Positions 1 through 22,300 of a stretch of 64,000 bases of DNA are shown here, one piece after another; the stretch's first letter is position 1; each line of letters starts with the position of its first letter. The stretch comes from Pseudorasbora parva (taxonomy: Eukaryota > Chordata > Actinopteri > Cypriniformes > Gobionidae). The notes beneath the pieces were generated by a model. It was given only the letters and a program-made list of their open reading frames with translations, did not search any database and was not told the DNA's origin. The stretch spans positions 10,413,327 to 10,477,326 of the forward strand of contig NC_090179.1 in the NCBI RefSeq assembly GCF_024679245.1, given 5' to 3'. The position numbers and the translations under genes were made by a program.

Positions 1-17
1 CTCTCGCTCTCTCTTTC

Positions 18-94
<77 letters not shown>
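1..94. repeat. (CT)n microsatellite
   Basis: This is an almost pure CT tract with a few G or T interruptions, in an atm intron at the window edge. The rest of the stretch to exon 433 shows nothing recognisable. Confidence 0.95.
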
Positions 95-98
<4 letters not shown>

Positions 99-432
99 AA
101 TTTATACACATAAATGCTATAATTTATTAAAAGTAAAAGTAAAAAAATTAAAATCTTGCCACACTGCTTTATCTCTGTATGATTTAAAGTGAGCAGAATG
201 CTAGATCTAATGAGCCATAACTGAAAAAATAACCATAATTTTTACCGGTCTAGTCAAATGTTGCAATGCAAACATCAATAACAGCTTTAACTTGTCAGTG
301 CCGGCAGCACTGAGCTGTGCATTAAATGATTTGAATACATGATTTATTGCACAGTGTGTGGGTCAAGTAAAATAGCTTTTAGAGCTATAATGAATATGAC
401 TTTATCAACACTGAGCCGTGTGTTTGTTCCAG

Positions 433-11073
<10,641 letters not shown>

Positions 11074-11273
11074 CACACATGCTTGTGTTGATGCAGCGCT
11101 TGCCACTTTGATTCGTATGCCAAAGGCATCGGCATTTAAAGCATATAAACAAGCCATTGAGCAAAAAGCAGGTAGAATAGAGATGCCTTACTCTGGCGCT
11201 TTGTAACGCATTTGAATGTTTATCAACTCTGAATGTCCACCTGTAACACATGTTGCACTATTAGCCTGTATAT

Positions 11274-11279
11274 AATAAA
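11274..11279 (+). promoter_or_regulatory. candidate atm polyadenylation signal AATAAA
   Basis: An AATAAA hexamer lies about 200 nt past the atm stop in an A/T-rich tract with overlapping copies (AATAAAATAAAATAAAT). Other hexamers lie further on near 11490 and 11610, so the true cleavage site is uncertain. Confidence 0.45.
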
Positions 11280-11299
11280 ATAAAATAAATATATTTGGC

Positions 11300-12573
11300 A
11301 CTTAGCGACGATCATTATAGCCTAATACTTCTAGTAAGCTGGTTTTGTTAAAAACATGCTTGGAATGATAATGCTTCTGCAACAAATTGAAAACATTTTC
11401 ATTCAGTATCACCACAAGCTTTGAACTGTGTGTATTAAATATGAATGTTTACTAAATAATAGATTGAATTGGAAAAAGAGAGTAACATTAAATAAAAAGC
11501 TCATCACATGCATTGATGATCAAAGCTTGGTTCATGTTTTAATGTGTACCTTATGTACAGTACAGATGTTACGTTGAAATCGTTGATGTTTTCATGGCAT
11601 ATTGGATGCACAATAAATCACGGTTGAACTGTTTAGTTCTCTTCCTGTCTATCATTTCAGTTTAAAACAAACTTTTGATAGTAAATAGATATAATAGTGT
11701 CTTCGATATAAATAGACTAATAGTGTCTTTCATTAACATGAAGTTGCTTTTGGTTAAAGTCAACAGGAAATAATCAACATTGAACTGTCATAATATCAAG
11801 GAACTACAGTAGGAATCTTGAACAACATGTTTTATAATAGTTTACAGTATAAAAGGGGAATTTTACATTAAAACTATATATCTTTGTTCTGTAGGTCTTT
11901 CTACTGTAGGTCTAACAGTTTTCAGGTACATAAATACAGTAATCAAATGTCAAACACACTGTCTGGCCTATATCCAGTCTATGATGGGATCATTATTGCA
12001 GGGATTATTATGTTTCTAGCATATTATATGTCTCTGGGTACAGCTTTCTCCCCCTAATTAATGGAGTGTGCAATCTCAATAAAAGATCTTTTATGCACAT
12101 ATTTTATGAATGAAAAAATGTATGCACAGCTTGATGGAAATAAATGTTGTAATGTGATTTCCATCAAGATTTTTGTTCAATCTTGTACTGACAATGCAAG
12201 AGTCCAGCACTCTGTAAAGTCTCCTCCAGCACATCCCAAAGACTTTGAATGAATGTAAGGTTCATGGTTCTCTGGACTCAGAGGTACCAATTCCTGTGTG
12301 AAAATGATTCGTCATGCTCCGTCAACCAACCATTCTTTTACAGTTTCAGCCTGATGAATCTTGGCTTTGTCATCCTGGATATGGCCATGATGTGTCTTCC
12401 TACATGGTTGTTTAACCCTCAAATTTCCCTCGCACATTGTAACAAATCCTCTCCTCGCAGGTCGAAATGACCCGGAGCCCTACAATTATGCTTAATTTTT
12501 TCTTTGTCCAAAAAGCTTATTGTATTTCATTTTGATAATTTTTTTCCCCTACTTTTAAAGCCTTTTGTAAATG
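11300..12573. other. intergenic stretch downstream of atm
   Basis: This is AT-rich sequence with several AATAAA hexamers that may be alternative atm 3' ends. No protein-like frame, RNA gene or clear repeat structure was seen. Confidence 0.4.
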
Positions 12574-12850
12574 TGGTAACACTTTAGTATGGGGAACACA
12601 TATTCACTATTAACTACGACTTTTGCCTCAATAAACTCCTAATTTACTGCTTATTAATAGTTAATACAGGAGTTTTTGTAGCATTTAACTTTAGGTATTG
12701 GGTAGGATAAAGGTGTAGAATAAGGTCATGCAGAATAAGGCATTAATATGTGCTTTATAAGTACTAATAAACAGACAATATCCTAGTAATAGGCATGCTA
12801 ATAAGCAACTAGTTAATAGTTAATAACTGAACCTTAAAATAAAGTTTTAA
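12574..12850. repeat. MITE-like repeat with TGGTAACACTTTA ends
   Basis: This starts TGGTAACACTTTAGTATGG and ends CCTTAAAATAAAGTTTTA, an imperfect inverted pair. The interior is TTAATAGTTAATA-rich with two GTTAATA runs. This is a very common type of fish dispersed repeat; a related end (GAAAAGTGTTACC) is at 59253-59265. Confidence 0.6.
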
Positions 12851-13665
12851 CATACATTTTATAAGCTTGTTTTGTTTTTTATTTTATTTAAATTAAAATT
12901 ACTAGATTTTTAGCCTGGGTGCCAGCCGATCATAGCCCCGCCCACAACATTTGAGATCGGTAAGTTCGGTCTGGATTTGATCTGATTGGAGCAACTAAGC
13001 TTGAACCAGAGCTGTTCGGACCAATCAAATTGTCAGGGCGGCTTTATACGATGATGGACAGATGATCAACAGTAACGTGAGCATCAACGTCACCAAAGAG
13101 TGCTTGGGTTGAGTTTGTTTACAACAAAGATGTTCGTATTTGCATTCACCTTTACTATTTCATGACTATTCCATTACTTACTCACAATTTCATGCATAAC
13201 CCAACTCAAAATATCTTACATTGGGTGTCTTTGCCGACCTCTTGTGGAAAAATAATAATAGGGGAGTGCAGGGCACAACCTAATGAGGGGTTAGTTGTAA
13301 CACGCATGGTTTAAAACTTTTCACACATGACAGGATGTTGCCATATCAACATTAATTAGAGAAAAAAATATTGGAAGATATCACTGAACAGCAGAAGACA
13401 CAAGCTCCGGTTTAAATCCCAGTTGAGCAGGTGGGGTGTGTTGTCACACTGCGTTACAATAAGCGCCTATTAGAAATATACTATTATATTCAATACTTTT
13501 ATGAATTCTAGTGAGAAACCATGAGTAAAGAGTGAATAAAGAGTCAATGTTCAGAAATAATTCTTTATTATTATGTTTTGAACTATGCTTTATAGCTGTA
13601 TTAAGCTATATAGCTGAGTGTTGTTTAAAATATTTTTAATGATTAATTTAAAATGTTAATAATTA
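12851..13665. other. intergenic stretch, no gene seen
   Basis: This is a mixed stretch with a GC-richer block (12910-13130, including GCCCCGCCCAC) that looks repeat-derived. There is no coding signal. Confidence 0.3.
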
Positions 13666-15287
13666 CAGTATTGTTCAAAATAATAGCAGTACAATGTGAC
13701 TAACCAGAATAATCAAGGTTTTTAGTATATTTTTTTATTGCTACGTGGCAAACAAGTTACCAGTAGGTTCAGTAGATTGTCAGAAAACAAATGAGACCCA
13801 GCATTCATGATATGCACGCTCTTAAGGCTGTGCAATTGGGCAATTAGTTGAAAGGGGTGTGTTCAAAAAAATAGCAGTGTGGCATTCAATCACTGAGGTC
13901 ATCAATTTTGTGAAGAAACAGGTGTGAATCAGGTGGCCCCTATTTAAGGATGAAGCCAACACTTGTTGAACATGCCTTTGAAAGCTGAGGAAAATGGGTC
14001 GTTCAAGACATTGTTCAGAAGAACAGCGTACTTTGATTAAAAAGTTGATTAGAGAGGGGAAAACCTATAAAGAGGTGCAAAAAATGATAGGCTGTTCAGC
14101 TAAAATGATCTCCAATGCCTTAAAATGGAGAGCAAAACCAGAGAGACGTGGAAGAAAACGGAAGACAACCTTCAAAATGGATAGAAGAATAACCAGAATG
14201 GCAAAGGCTCAGCCAATGATCACCTCCAGGATGATCAAAGACAGTCTGGAGTTACCTGTAAGTACTGTGACAGTTAGAAGACGTCTGTGTGAAGCTAATC
14301 TATTTTCAAGAATCCCCCGCAAAGTCCCTCTGTTAAAAAAAAGGCATGTGCAGAAGAGGTTACAATTTGCCAAAGAACACATCAACTGGCCTAAAGAGAA
14401 ATGGAGGAACATTTTGTGGACTGATGAGAGTAAAATTGTTCTTTTTGGGTCCAAGGGCCACAGGCAGTTTGTGAGACGACCCCCAAACTCTGAATTCAAG
14501 CCACAGTACACAGTGAAGACAGTGAAGCATGGAGGTGCAAGCATCATGATATGGGCATGTTTCTCCTACTATGGTGTTGGGCCTATTTATCGCATACCAG
14601 GGATCATGGATCAGTTTGCATATGTTAAAATACTTGAAGAGGTCATGTTGCCCTATGCTGAAGAGGACATGCCCTTGAAACGGTTGTTTCAACAAGACAA
14701 TGACCCAAAACACACTAGTAAACGGGCAAAGTCTTGGTTCCAAACCAACAAAATTAATGTTATGGAGTGGCCAGCCCAATCTCCAGACCTTAATCCAATT
14801 GAGAACTTGTGGGGTGATATCAAAAATGCTATTTCTGAAGCAAAACCAAGAAATGTGAATGAATTGTGGAATGTTGTTAAAGAATCATGGAGTGGAATAA
14901 CAGCTGAGAGGTGCCACAAGTTGGTTGACTCCATGCCACACAGATGTCAAGCAGTTTTAAAAAACTGTGGTCATACAACTAAATATTAGTTTAGTGATTC
15001 ACAGGATTGCTAAATCCCAGAAAAAAAAAAATGTTTGTACAAAATAGTTTTGAGTTTGTACAGTCAAAGGTAGACACTGCTATTTTTTTGAATACACCCC
15101 TTTCAACTAATTGCCCAATTGCACAGCCTTAAGAGCGTGCATATCATGAATGCTGGGTCTCATTTGTTTTCTGACAATCTACTGAACCTACTGGTAACTT
15201 GTTTGCCACGTAGCAATAAAAAATATACTAAAAACCTTGATTATTCTGGTTAGTCACATTGTACTGATATTATTTTGAACAATACTG
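13666..15287 (+). mobile_element. Tc1-like transposon, full length with intact transposase
   Basis: This 1622-bp element has ends CAGTATTGTTCAAAATAA and TTATTTTGAACAATACTG and a perfect TA duplication (13664-13665, 15288-15289). Inner direct repeats are present. Both ends carry the same T-to-A change relative to the other two copies (CAGTATTG for CAGTCTTG), so the ends agree with each other. Confidence 0.96.
13994..14989 (+). CDS. Tc1-like transposase, intact, DD34E
   Basis: This 331-residue transposase has a complete catalytic triad ([25 protein letters not shown]) and N-terminal helix-turn-helix region. No stops or frameshifts are present. It matches the deleted copy at 3760 over that copy's first 239 residues and differs from the copy at 6180-7175 at four residues, which points to recent spread of one lineage. 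The ATG lies 10 nt past GAAAGCTGAGG, a context shared by all three copies. It could supply transposase to the defective copy. Confidence 0.96.
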   Translation: MGRSRHCSEEQRTLIKKLIREGKTYKEVQKMIGCSAKMISNALKWRAKPERRGRKRKTTFKMDRRITRMAKAQPMITSRMIKDSLELPVSTVTVRRRLCEANLFSRIPRKVPLLKKRHVQKRLQFAKEHINWPKEKWRNILWTDESKIVLFGSKGHRQFVRRPPNSEFKPQYTVKTVKHGGASIMIWACFSYYGVGPIYRIPGIMDQFAYVKILEEVMLPYAEEDMPLKRLFQQDNDPKHTSKRAKSWFQTNKINVMEWPAQSPDLNPIENLWGDIKNAISEAKPRNVNELWNVVKESWSGITAERCHKLVDSMPHRCQAVLKNCGHTTKY

Positions 15288-16150
15288 TATGCCTATTACA
15301 ATTTACATCTGCCCAAAAGGACGCAAATGCTCACGAGAACTTTGCCCGTGCTACGGCAGGCTTGAAAACGAAACTCATTTTGAATGTGCTCTTCCATTAA
15401 CAACAACGCTACAGCACCACTGCGCGTTTTCAAATCAATGAGAAACAACTTTAAAACAGATCTACTGTTAAAAAACGAGTAACACTGCTGCATCATAAAT
15501 ATCATCAATGATTTTGAAAAAGAATTAGCCTACCTAAAAATAATATGACCGTCTTAAATAACCCAGAGTCGATAATGTTGGGCTGTTCGCATTTGAGCTG
15601 AAGCTGAAGAGAATAAACACCAGCCGAAATAACGGCAGCACTTTGCTAGCTGGTTATTAAACTCAACCAAATGTCGTCCATTATGAGATTATTTAGATAT
15701 AGACAACATATAATCAAGTATTAAAAAAAGTAATCTTACAACTTGCATCTGTGGAAAAGGATGCGGATGTGCACATAAACTTGACCACGCTCTGACTCTC
15801 GTTGTGGATTTCCTTTAACAGCGCGCGCTGATACACGGGGAACTAAAGCACGGAGAATACAACATATGACAGTTGCGTTCTCATTGTAATGCTGTGTATG
15901 TGACAGATTGCTGCTTCACATCTTGCGCTGTATTTCATGATCATTCACAGTGCTTGAGGCATCACTGCGCTCAATGCACAGTGCTTTATTTTGCGGTCTG
16001 GAAGGCGTGCTGTCTAATGCTAACCAATCAGACCTCAGTTACCGTCCCAAATGCCACAATAACCAATCAGAGAAAAATACAAATATATTTTTTAAAGTCA
16101 GTACGATCATCGTTTTCATGATCGATCATCGCTGTCACGTTCAAATACTG
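15288..16150. other. intergenic stretch with a divergent direct duplication
   Basis: Bases 15299-15350 and 15738-15790 are related (ACAATTTACATCTG and ACAACTTGCATCTG, then similar GGACGCAAATG and GGATGCGGATG). No gene was recognised; it is probably an old repeat. Confidence 0.35.
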
Positions 16151-16295
16151 GACTACTCGACCACTGTTGCCCATCCCTATGTAATACAGGCTTCTAGTTG
16201 CTCAACTGTCTTAGGTCTTCTTTGTCGCATCTTCCTCTTTATAATGCACCAAATGTTTTCTTTTGGTGAAAGATCTGAACTGCAGGCTGGCCATT

Positions 16296-16670
16296 TCAGT
16301 ACCGGATCCTTCTTCTACGCAGCCATGATGTTGTAATTGATGCAGTATGTGGTCTGGCACTGTCATATTGGAAAATGCAAGGTCTTCCCTGAAAGAGACG
16401 ACGTCTGGATGGGAGCATATGTTGTTCTAGAACTTGGATATACTTTTCAGCATTGATGGTGCCTTGCCAGATGTGTAAGCTGCCCATGCCACACGCACTC
16501 ATGTGACCCCATACCATTAGAGATGCAGGCTTCTGAACTGAGCGCTGAGAACAACTTGGGTTGTCCTTGTCCTCTTTAGTCCGGATGACATGGCGTCCCA
16601 GTTTTCCAAAAAGAACTTCAATTTTTGATTCGTCTGACCACAGAACAGTTTTCCACTTTGCCACAGTCCC
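16296..16670 (-). pseudogene. Tc1-like transposase C-terminal fragment
   Basis: This frame carries WSDESK (first catalytic D), SLMVWGHMSACGMG and an IFQYDSARPHTA segment around the second catalytic D. It continues the element whose N-terminus is at 18782-19025. It ends without the third catalytic residue and is non-functional. Confidence 0.8.
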
Positions 16671-16758
16671 TTTTAAAGGGATAATCCACCACTTTTTTCA
16701 TATTAAACTGTTTTTCCCTTAAATAAGACGAGTTGATACATTATGTCTCTCGTCTCAG

Positions 16759-17227
16759 TGCGTGCACTTAATCTCTCTGATGCGCGGTGACGATCTGATA
16801 GCATTTAGCTTAGCCCACTAAGCCCAGTTCATTCACTATGGTATCAAACAGAGATCAAGTTAGAAGCGACCAAACACCTCCACGTTTCCCCTATTTAAAT
16901 ACAGTTACACGAATAGTTGAACGACCAAGTATGGTGACAAAATAAAAAGTGGTGCTTTTCTAAGTGGTTTAAAAATGCAAACTATAATGTATGGCGGATT
17001 AGCACTTCTGCGAGTACTTCGACTCGGCGCAGTAAAAAGTCACGGCTGAAAAACTATTCACCATACTTGGTCGTTCAACTATTCGTGTAACTGTATTTAA
17101 ATAGGGGAAACGTGGAGGTGTTTGGTCGCTTCTAACTTGATCTCTGTTTGGTACCTAATGAATTTAGTGGGCTAAGCTAAATGCTATCAGATCGTCACCG
17201 CGCGTCAGAGAGATTAAGTGCACGCAC
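16759..17227. repeat. long inverted repeat (hairpin) element
   Basis: The left arm 16759-16940 and right arm 17059-17227 are reverse complements with few mismatches: TGCGTGCACTTAATCTCTCT pairs with the arm ending AGAGAGATTAAGTGCACGCA, and the inner ends pair at AGTTGAACGACCAAGTATGG. The spacer is about 118 bp. It is a palindromic non-autonomous insertion inside the Tc1 remnant. Its exact left border, about 16677, is uncertain. Confidence 0.8.
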
Positions 17228-17439
17228 CTATGTTGTGATTTCCATTACAGTAGCATCCCTGTATGTAATGCAGTGCCATCTAAGCAGGCCCGGATTGGCT
17301 AATTGGGAGCACCGAGAAAATTCCCGGTGAGACGGTCTGTTTTTGAGGCCGTGAGGGCCGTTGTTGTCATGACACTTGATTGAACTATGGATGCTGTCCG
17401 TAGGCTGCCTGCACTCACAGCAGCCCCACTTTTTTATTT

Positions 17440-17560
17440 TACCGCAGTCCAACTCTTTTTATTTATTATTTTACTGCAGTCCAACTCTTTTTATTTATTA
17501 TTTTACTGCAGTCCAACTCTTTTTATTTATTATTTTACCGCAGTCCCACTCTTTTTTACT
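17440..17560. repeat. short tandem repeat, about 34 bp x 4
   Basis: The block CAGTCCAACTCTTTTTATTT plus ATTATTTTACTG is repeated four times with small changes, inside the hAT element. Confidence 0.85.
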
Positions 17561-17681
17561 TAATATTTTCTCGCAGAGTGCAGCCTGCAGGTTAATGATG
17601 ACGTGATTATATTTGGACTCCCTGGCCCCGCCCCCGATACAGCGCCTTGAAAGTTGCTCAAAATAAAAAAGTCAGATAAAA

Positions 17682-17811
17682 ATGGGTAATAGGAAGCGCA
17701 AAGGCGGCGCTGAAAAGGCCAGAATAAAAAAAATAAGAAGGCTGGAAACTGACGCGGCCAAATGTTCTAAGCTGTGCACATTGTTACTCAAAAAAACTAA
17801 TGACGAAGACG
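17682..17811 (+). pseudogene. hAT transposase first-exon remnant
   Basis: The ATG opens MGNRKRKGGAEKARIKKIRR, then LETDAAKCSKLCTLLLKKTN, followed by a GTAAGT donor. The basic KRKGGAEKxR start resembles the N-terminus of fish hAT proteins. A possible second exon from 17928 (LQQQQPLVRFAANSEEQGPV) runs into a stop at about 18030. No catalytic domain is present. Confidence 0.5.
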
Positions 17812-18781
17812 GTAAGTAATTATCCCGTTAAGGTAGTTGCACTGCGGTCGCATCTTGCAGTGCAAGATGTGACCGCGCAAAACAATGCTGTCTGCAAACC
17901 ACGTTCATGTATCAAACTTTTTCTTAGCTCTTCAGCAGCAGCAGCCTCTAGTCCGTTTTGCTGCTAATAGTGAAGAGCAAGGCCCAGTAACGTTACCAAG
18001 CTCCAGTCATGAGCCCAACACACCAGAATGATCAGGTAGGATTGTCATTCAGAAGAACTAATAGGAAGAGCCCTGCTCAATGAAAAATACCCTGGCCTGA
18101 GATAATGATACCTGATGATTCAGCAAAACATTAATGAAACTGAGTGACTTGATTTAAAAGCTTTGTAAAAAGGGGGTATTTGTGGTGAGAAATAAATGTA
18201 ACAAATTTCATTTAGTGTCAGAAAGCGAGCGAGGACCCAGTTGTGAAGAGATTAGCTCTTACTGTGAAACAGGTAAACTGCTATTGGACCATAGTGTGTG
18301 AATAAGCAAACATTATCACTGATTTTTTTTTTTTCTTACTTAGTATCTTACTTGTTTCCAGTTCAAATATCTAAATATTCTTAATTCAAGGTACATTTAC
18401 TAGACAAGTGAAATGACATAAGAAATTGAAGAAATTGTTTTCTGAAGAAGAAGAAAATAATAATAATCTTTTCATTTCAATTTTTGGATATTTATGAATA
18501 CTAATTCTTTAAAAATGTGATTCTGATACTGTCCTGTTATTTACTGTTCTAATAAATCTTCACTGTGAAACAAAACTTAAGCTACTGTTTTTGCACTGTA
18601 TTGAAAATTATATTTTTCAAAAATACAAAGAATTATAAGGCTCTAGAGAATAGTGTACCTTATGCAGACTTATATTCTGAGGTTGGAATCACATTATTTG
18701 AATATAGTCTGTCGTGAACTAAAATGGGCCGGTCTAAGGCATGAAACTCCAGGGCTGAAAATGAGTCTCAATCCGGCCCTG

Positions 18782-19025
18782 CGTCTAAGGGCCCGAAGAT
18801 CACGGCATCCAGTATGGTTTTCCGGCCTTGACCCTTACGCACAGACATTGTTCCAGATTCTCTAAATCTTTGGATGATATTATGCATTGTAGAGGATGAT
18901 AACTTCAAACTCTTTGCAATTTTTCTCCGAAAAACTCCTTTCTGATATTGCTGTACTATTTTTCGCCGCAGCATGTGGGAATTGGTGATCATCTGCCCAT
19001 CTTGACTTCTGAGAGACACTGCCAC
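18782..19025 (-). pseudogene. Tc1-like transposase N-terminal fragment
   Basis: This frame reads SHMLRRKIVQQYQKGVFRRK IAKSLKLSSSTMHNII in two successive parts: a paired-type helix-turn-helix of a Tc1 family different from the three copies above. It ends at the hAT insertion; the code after IFGPLD resumes at 17284 once the hAT element is removed. Confidence 0.75.
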
Positions 19026-19318
19026 TCTGAGAGACTCTTTTTACACCCAATCATGTTGCCAATTGACCTAATATGTTGCTAATTGGTCCTTCAGCTGTTG
19101 CTTATATGAACATTTAACTTTTCCAGCCTGTTATTGCTACCTGTTCTAACTTTTTTTGGAATGTGGCATGAATATTTGGCATGACATTTCAAAATGTCTC
19201 ACTTTCAACATGTGATATGTTATCTGTATTATACTGTGAATAAAACATAATTTTATGAGATTAAAAATCTGTTCACAATTTGTACAGTGTCCCAACTTTT
19301 TTGGAATCGGTTTTTGTA

Positions 19319-22300
19319 TATTTTTTTGATTGTATCAGAAAACATTTTAAGCTGTCATTTGGCCATGTGGACAATGTGAACATTTTGTCAGATTTCACAG
19401 CCATTCTTTATTTTAAAAAAAGTATACGCTGTATTAATGAAACAAATCCACATAATTGTACTAAATGTGGGAAATGAATGTGGAAACAAATTCTCTGAAC
19501 CCCAAATGGATTTACCCAAACTGAGAAAGTCAAATAGCGGGGTTGTGCCCCGCTCTCGCCTATAACTTGATATTTCATGGCTCTTGCCACTACTTGGGCT
19601 TAACATGGCTTAATATGAAATAAAATGAACTGTTCTGCTGAGTCCTAAAGTCAGTTTCTCCTCAGCATCCATTCAGATACACATGTACACCTTATTAAAA
19701 AAATGTTTTGGTAGTTTAAGCTTTTTATTTTTAGCAGCAGCAGCAGTTTTCTATGTATACTGAAGCATTCCTTGCATTGCATTCGTTCGGGGGTCAAATT
19801 AATCCATGATTTTGTTACTTTTTTTAAAATTTAAACCACAAAACTCTTTAAATCCAGTCCATTTTTTCTTTGTGTTTGTGGTTCAGGTGCGACAAAAGTC
19901 CCAGTGTCTTGGACCACTCTGATGAGCTCTCATTTTTTTAATAATAAAAATAATAATAATAAAAATAGTTTCAGGTCAAAATGACTTGAGGGAAGGTTGA
20001 GGGTTAAAAAATGAAAAGCACACAAAAAAAGAACAAACAATCACAATAAAAGTTGTAAAGTAATTCACACGAATGCCGTTCTTCATAGCTCCTAAATACC
20101 CTTCACAATGTTAATTGTAGGTTACTTTAATGCATTCATGCCAAGAAATAAGAAATCATGCTGATATTGTCCACTTTGTATAACCTAGAGTGTTTCCAAA
20201 CTTTTGGTATGTCTGGCCATAGAAGCAGATTTGTAGCCCTGTTTCTATGGTACATCTCTGCTTACTACAGTATCCCATGGGACTGTTAACCACATACTGT
20301 ATAATCTCTGCTTCATTAATCAGTGTGGTGGTGCAGTTAATGAAGTTATAAAGAGCATACGAGTCAGTGGAAGGACTGGAGTTCAGCTGCTTTAGGTTCA
20401 TTAGTGGCTTCATGAGGCAAACCTACTTACAACACTAGCGGAGAGGCTGTTACTTATTTCACAAAAAGACTGTGTGTGCGTGTGTAACAACCCAGAACAC
20501 CCTAGAAACCACCTGTCAACTCCTCAAAAACAAACCAGAAAACCCTAGAAAAAAAACAAAGCCACTCTGCAGAATAAAACTGGAACCGAGTGCAACACAC
20601 ACTAATCTTATAGCCTCTTCTATAGTTAACCTAAAAACTTTGCAGGGATTGCTCTGTAAATTCAATTGAGAATATAACTGATGCATTTATGCCATTTAGA
20701 CTGTAGACTAAATAGACTGTAGACTAAATAGACTGTAGTCTCATTCGACGCCTGTGAAAATACAGTGTCAGGCAGGCTACACAAATATATTGGTATTCAC
20801 AATATTAGCCTCTTGTCTTTTTTGTGTCTTACTCTGCATTTAACTTAAAATATTTTATTTTTTACAAGAATACATAGGCTATTAAAATAAAGTGCTTAAA
20901 AGTGCACAACTCTTCTTAAGTGAAAGGAAGCTTTTTTCCCTCACGTGCAATGATATATAGAAAACGTGGAGTCATTAATTGGGTTAGAACAAATAACGAA
21001 ATTGTATATATTTTTTAAAGTACAAAAAATATTGATGTAAAGAGAGATATTAAACTAAAAAGTGTTTAAATGTACACAACTCTTAAGTGGAAGGAAGCTT
21101 TTTTCCCCTCATGTGCAACCATAGAAAGCACTGAGTCGGGTTAGTAGGCTAGCGCACGTGCAAACTATATAAAAATGAAGCGTGGAATAAACATTTTACA
21201 TTTTTTAAACTGACTCAATGGTGGACCGATTAGGCTACAGTAATTCTGAACGAAATTGCTTTGTCACCTTTCTGGCTGTTGTTGTAAATAGTGATATTTT
21301 TCAAATGTTTCTTAAAAAAAAAATCAATGATATCTGTCCACTAGAACACTATCGCTTTTATTCGCTATTAATTTAAAACGGTTTATTTCAGGCAATTATT
21401 TTTCAAACAGATTTAAACTCCTCACAGGCGACTCCCTCAGATGTCCCGGTTCCTTGGGTAAAATAGCAGTTTTCTCACAATTTACATATAGTTGGCAAAA
21501 TTTGGGGTATTGTAAGAACTCAACAGAACATAATATATAACACTGGCCTTGTGGTTTTTGGATATTTTACTGCAAAAATACTCCATTGTGCACCTTTAAT
21601 GCAAAATAAAAATTTGGGAATGTTCTACTCATTAAAATCTCAGTAACATTGGCATTCTTTTAAAGACGGTCACCGCCAGACATCTATTTCCTGTTGCTGG
21701 GATTCGATGGTTGAGATGACTGTAGAGACGGATTCTACATTTTTGAGACGGATTCTACATTTTTGAGATGGACACACTCCCATTCATTTAAGTTCATCCG
21801 AGAAAAGGACAAGAACCCAATAGTCAAGCGCAATCTATGTGCAACACAGAGGGAACTCTCTACATCGAGAAATGGCACACTCGAAGAAGCACTTCGACCG
21901 GTGCCACTCTAACACTAAGCTAACCAAAGGAGAGCTGCGGGGTCAAAGAGACGGAATGAAGTGGACGAGAGCGCGGGCATGACAAAGCTACAGAAATTAA
22001 GTTTATCTCGGTCTGTCATGCTGCATGAACCCCAAGAAGTGAAGACAAGACAAGTGTCCACCCAGTTTTAGCATTTTAGTATGCCTAGTCGTAGTTCAAA
22101 AGTAGTATAACGCATAACAATTCAGAGACAATAATATTGTTATGTATACTTTCAAAAATGAAAGTGCGGACTCGTAGGAAGACCGCAAGTGTGCCCTTTG
22201 GGACAGGGACCAACTATCACAGCATGTCAAATGACAAAGGGCTTTTAAAACATTCTTTTTTGGGGGGTGTTAAACAATGGCACAAATCAGAAAATCACCT

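Larger units (their letters stand above)
17285..18781 (+). mobile_element. hAT element with 8-bp target duplication, mostly non-autonomous
   Basis: The ends CAGGCCCGGATTGG and CAATCCGGCCCTG are inverted. The flanks CATCTAAG (17277-17284) and CGTCTAAG (18782-18789) match at seven of eight bases, the hAT hallmark. It retains a possible transposase start (17682 on), but the bulk of the transposase is missing. It also contains a four-copy tandem of about 34 bp at 17440-17560. Confidence 0.8.
16150..19318 (-). mobile_element. Tc1/mariner remnant split by two younger insertions
   Basis: An old Tc1-like element lies on the - strand. Its N-terminal code is at 18782-19025, a short middle piece at 17228-17284 (reading LRWHCITYRDATVMEI), and its C-terminal code at 16296-16670. 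The right end has GTGTCCCAACTTTTTTGGAA, a typical end of this fish family. A palindromic repeat (about 16677-17227) and a hAT element (17285-18781) interrupt it. The order of events follows from the nesting. Confidence 0.75.
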
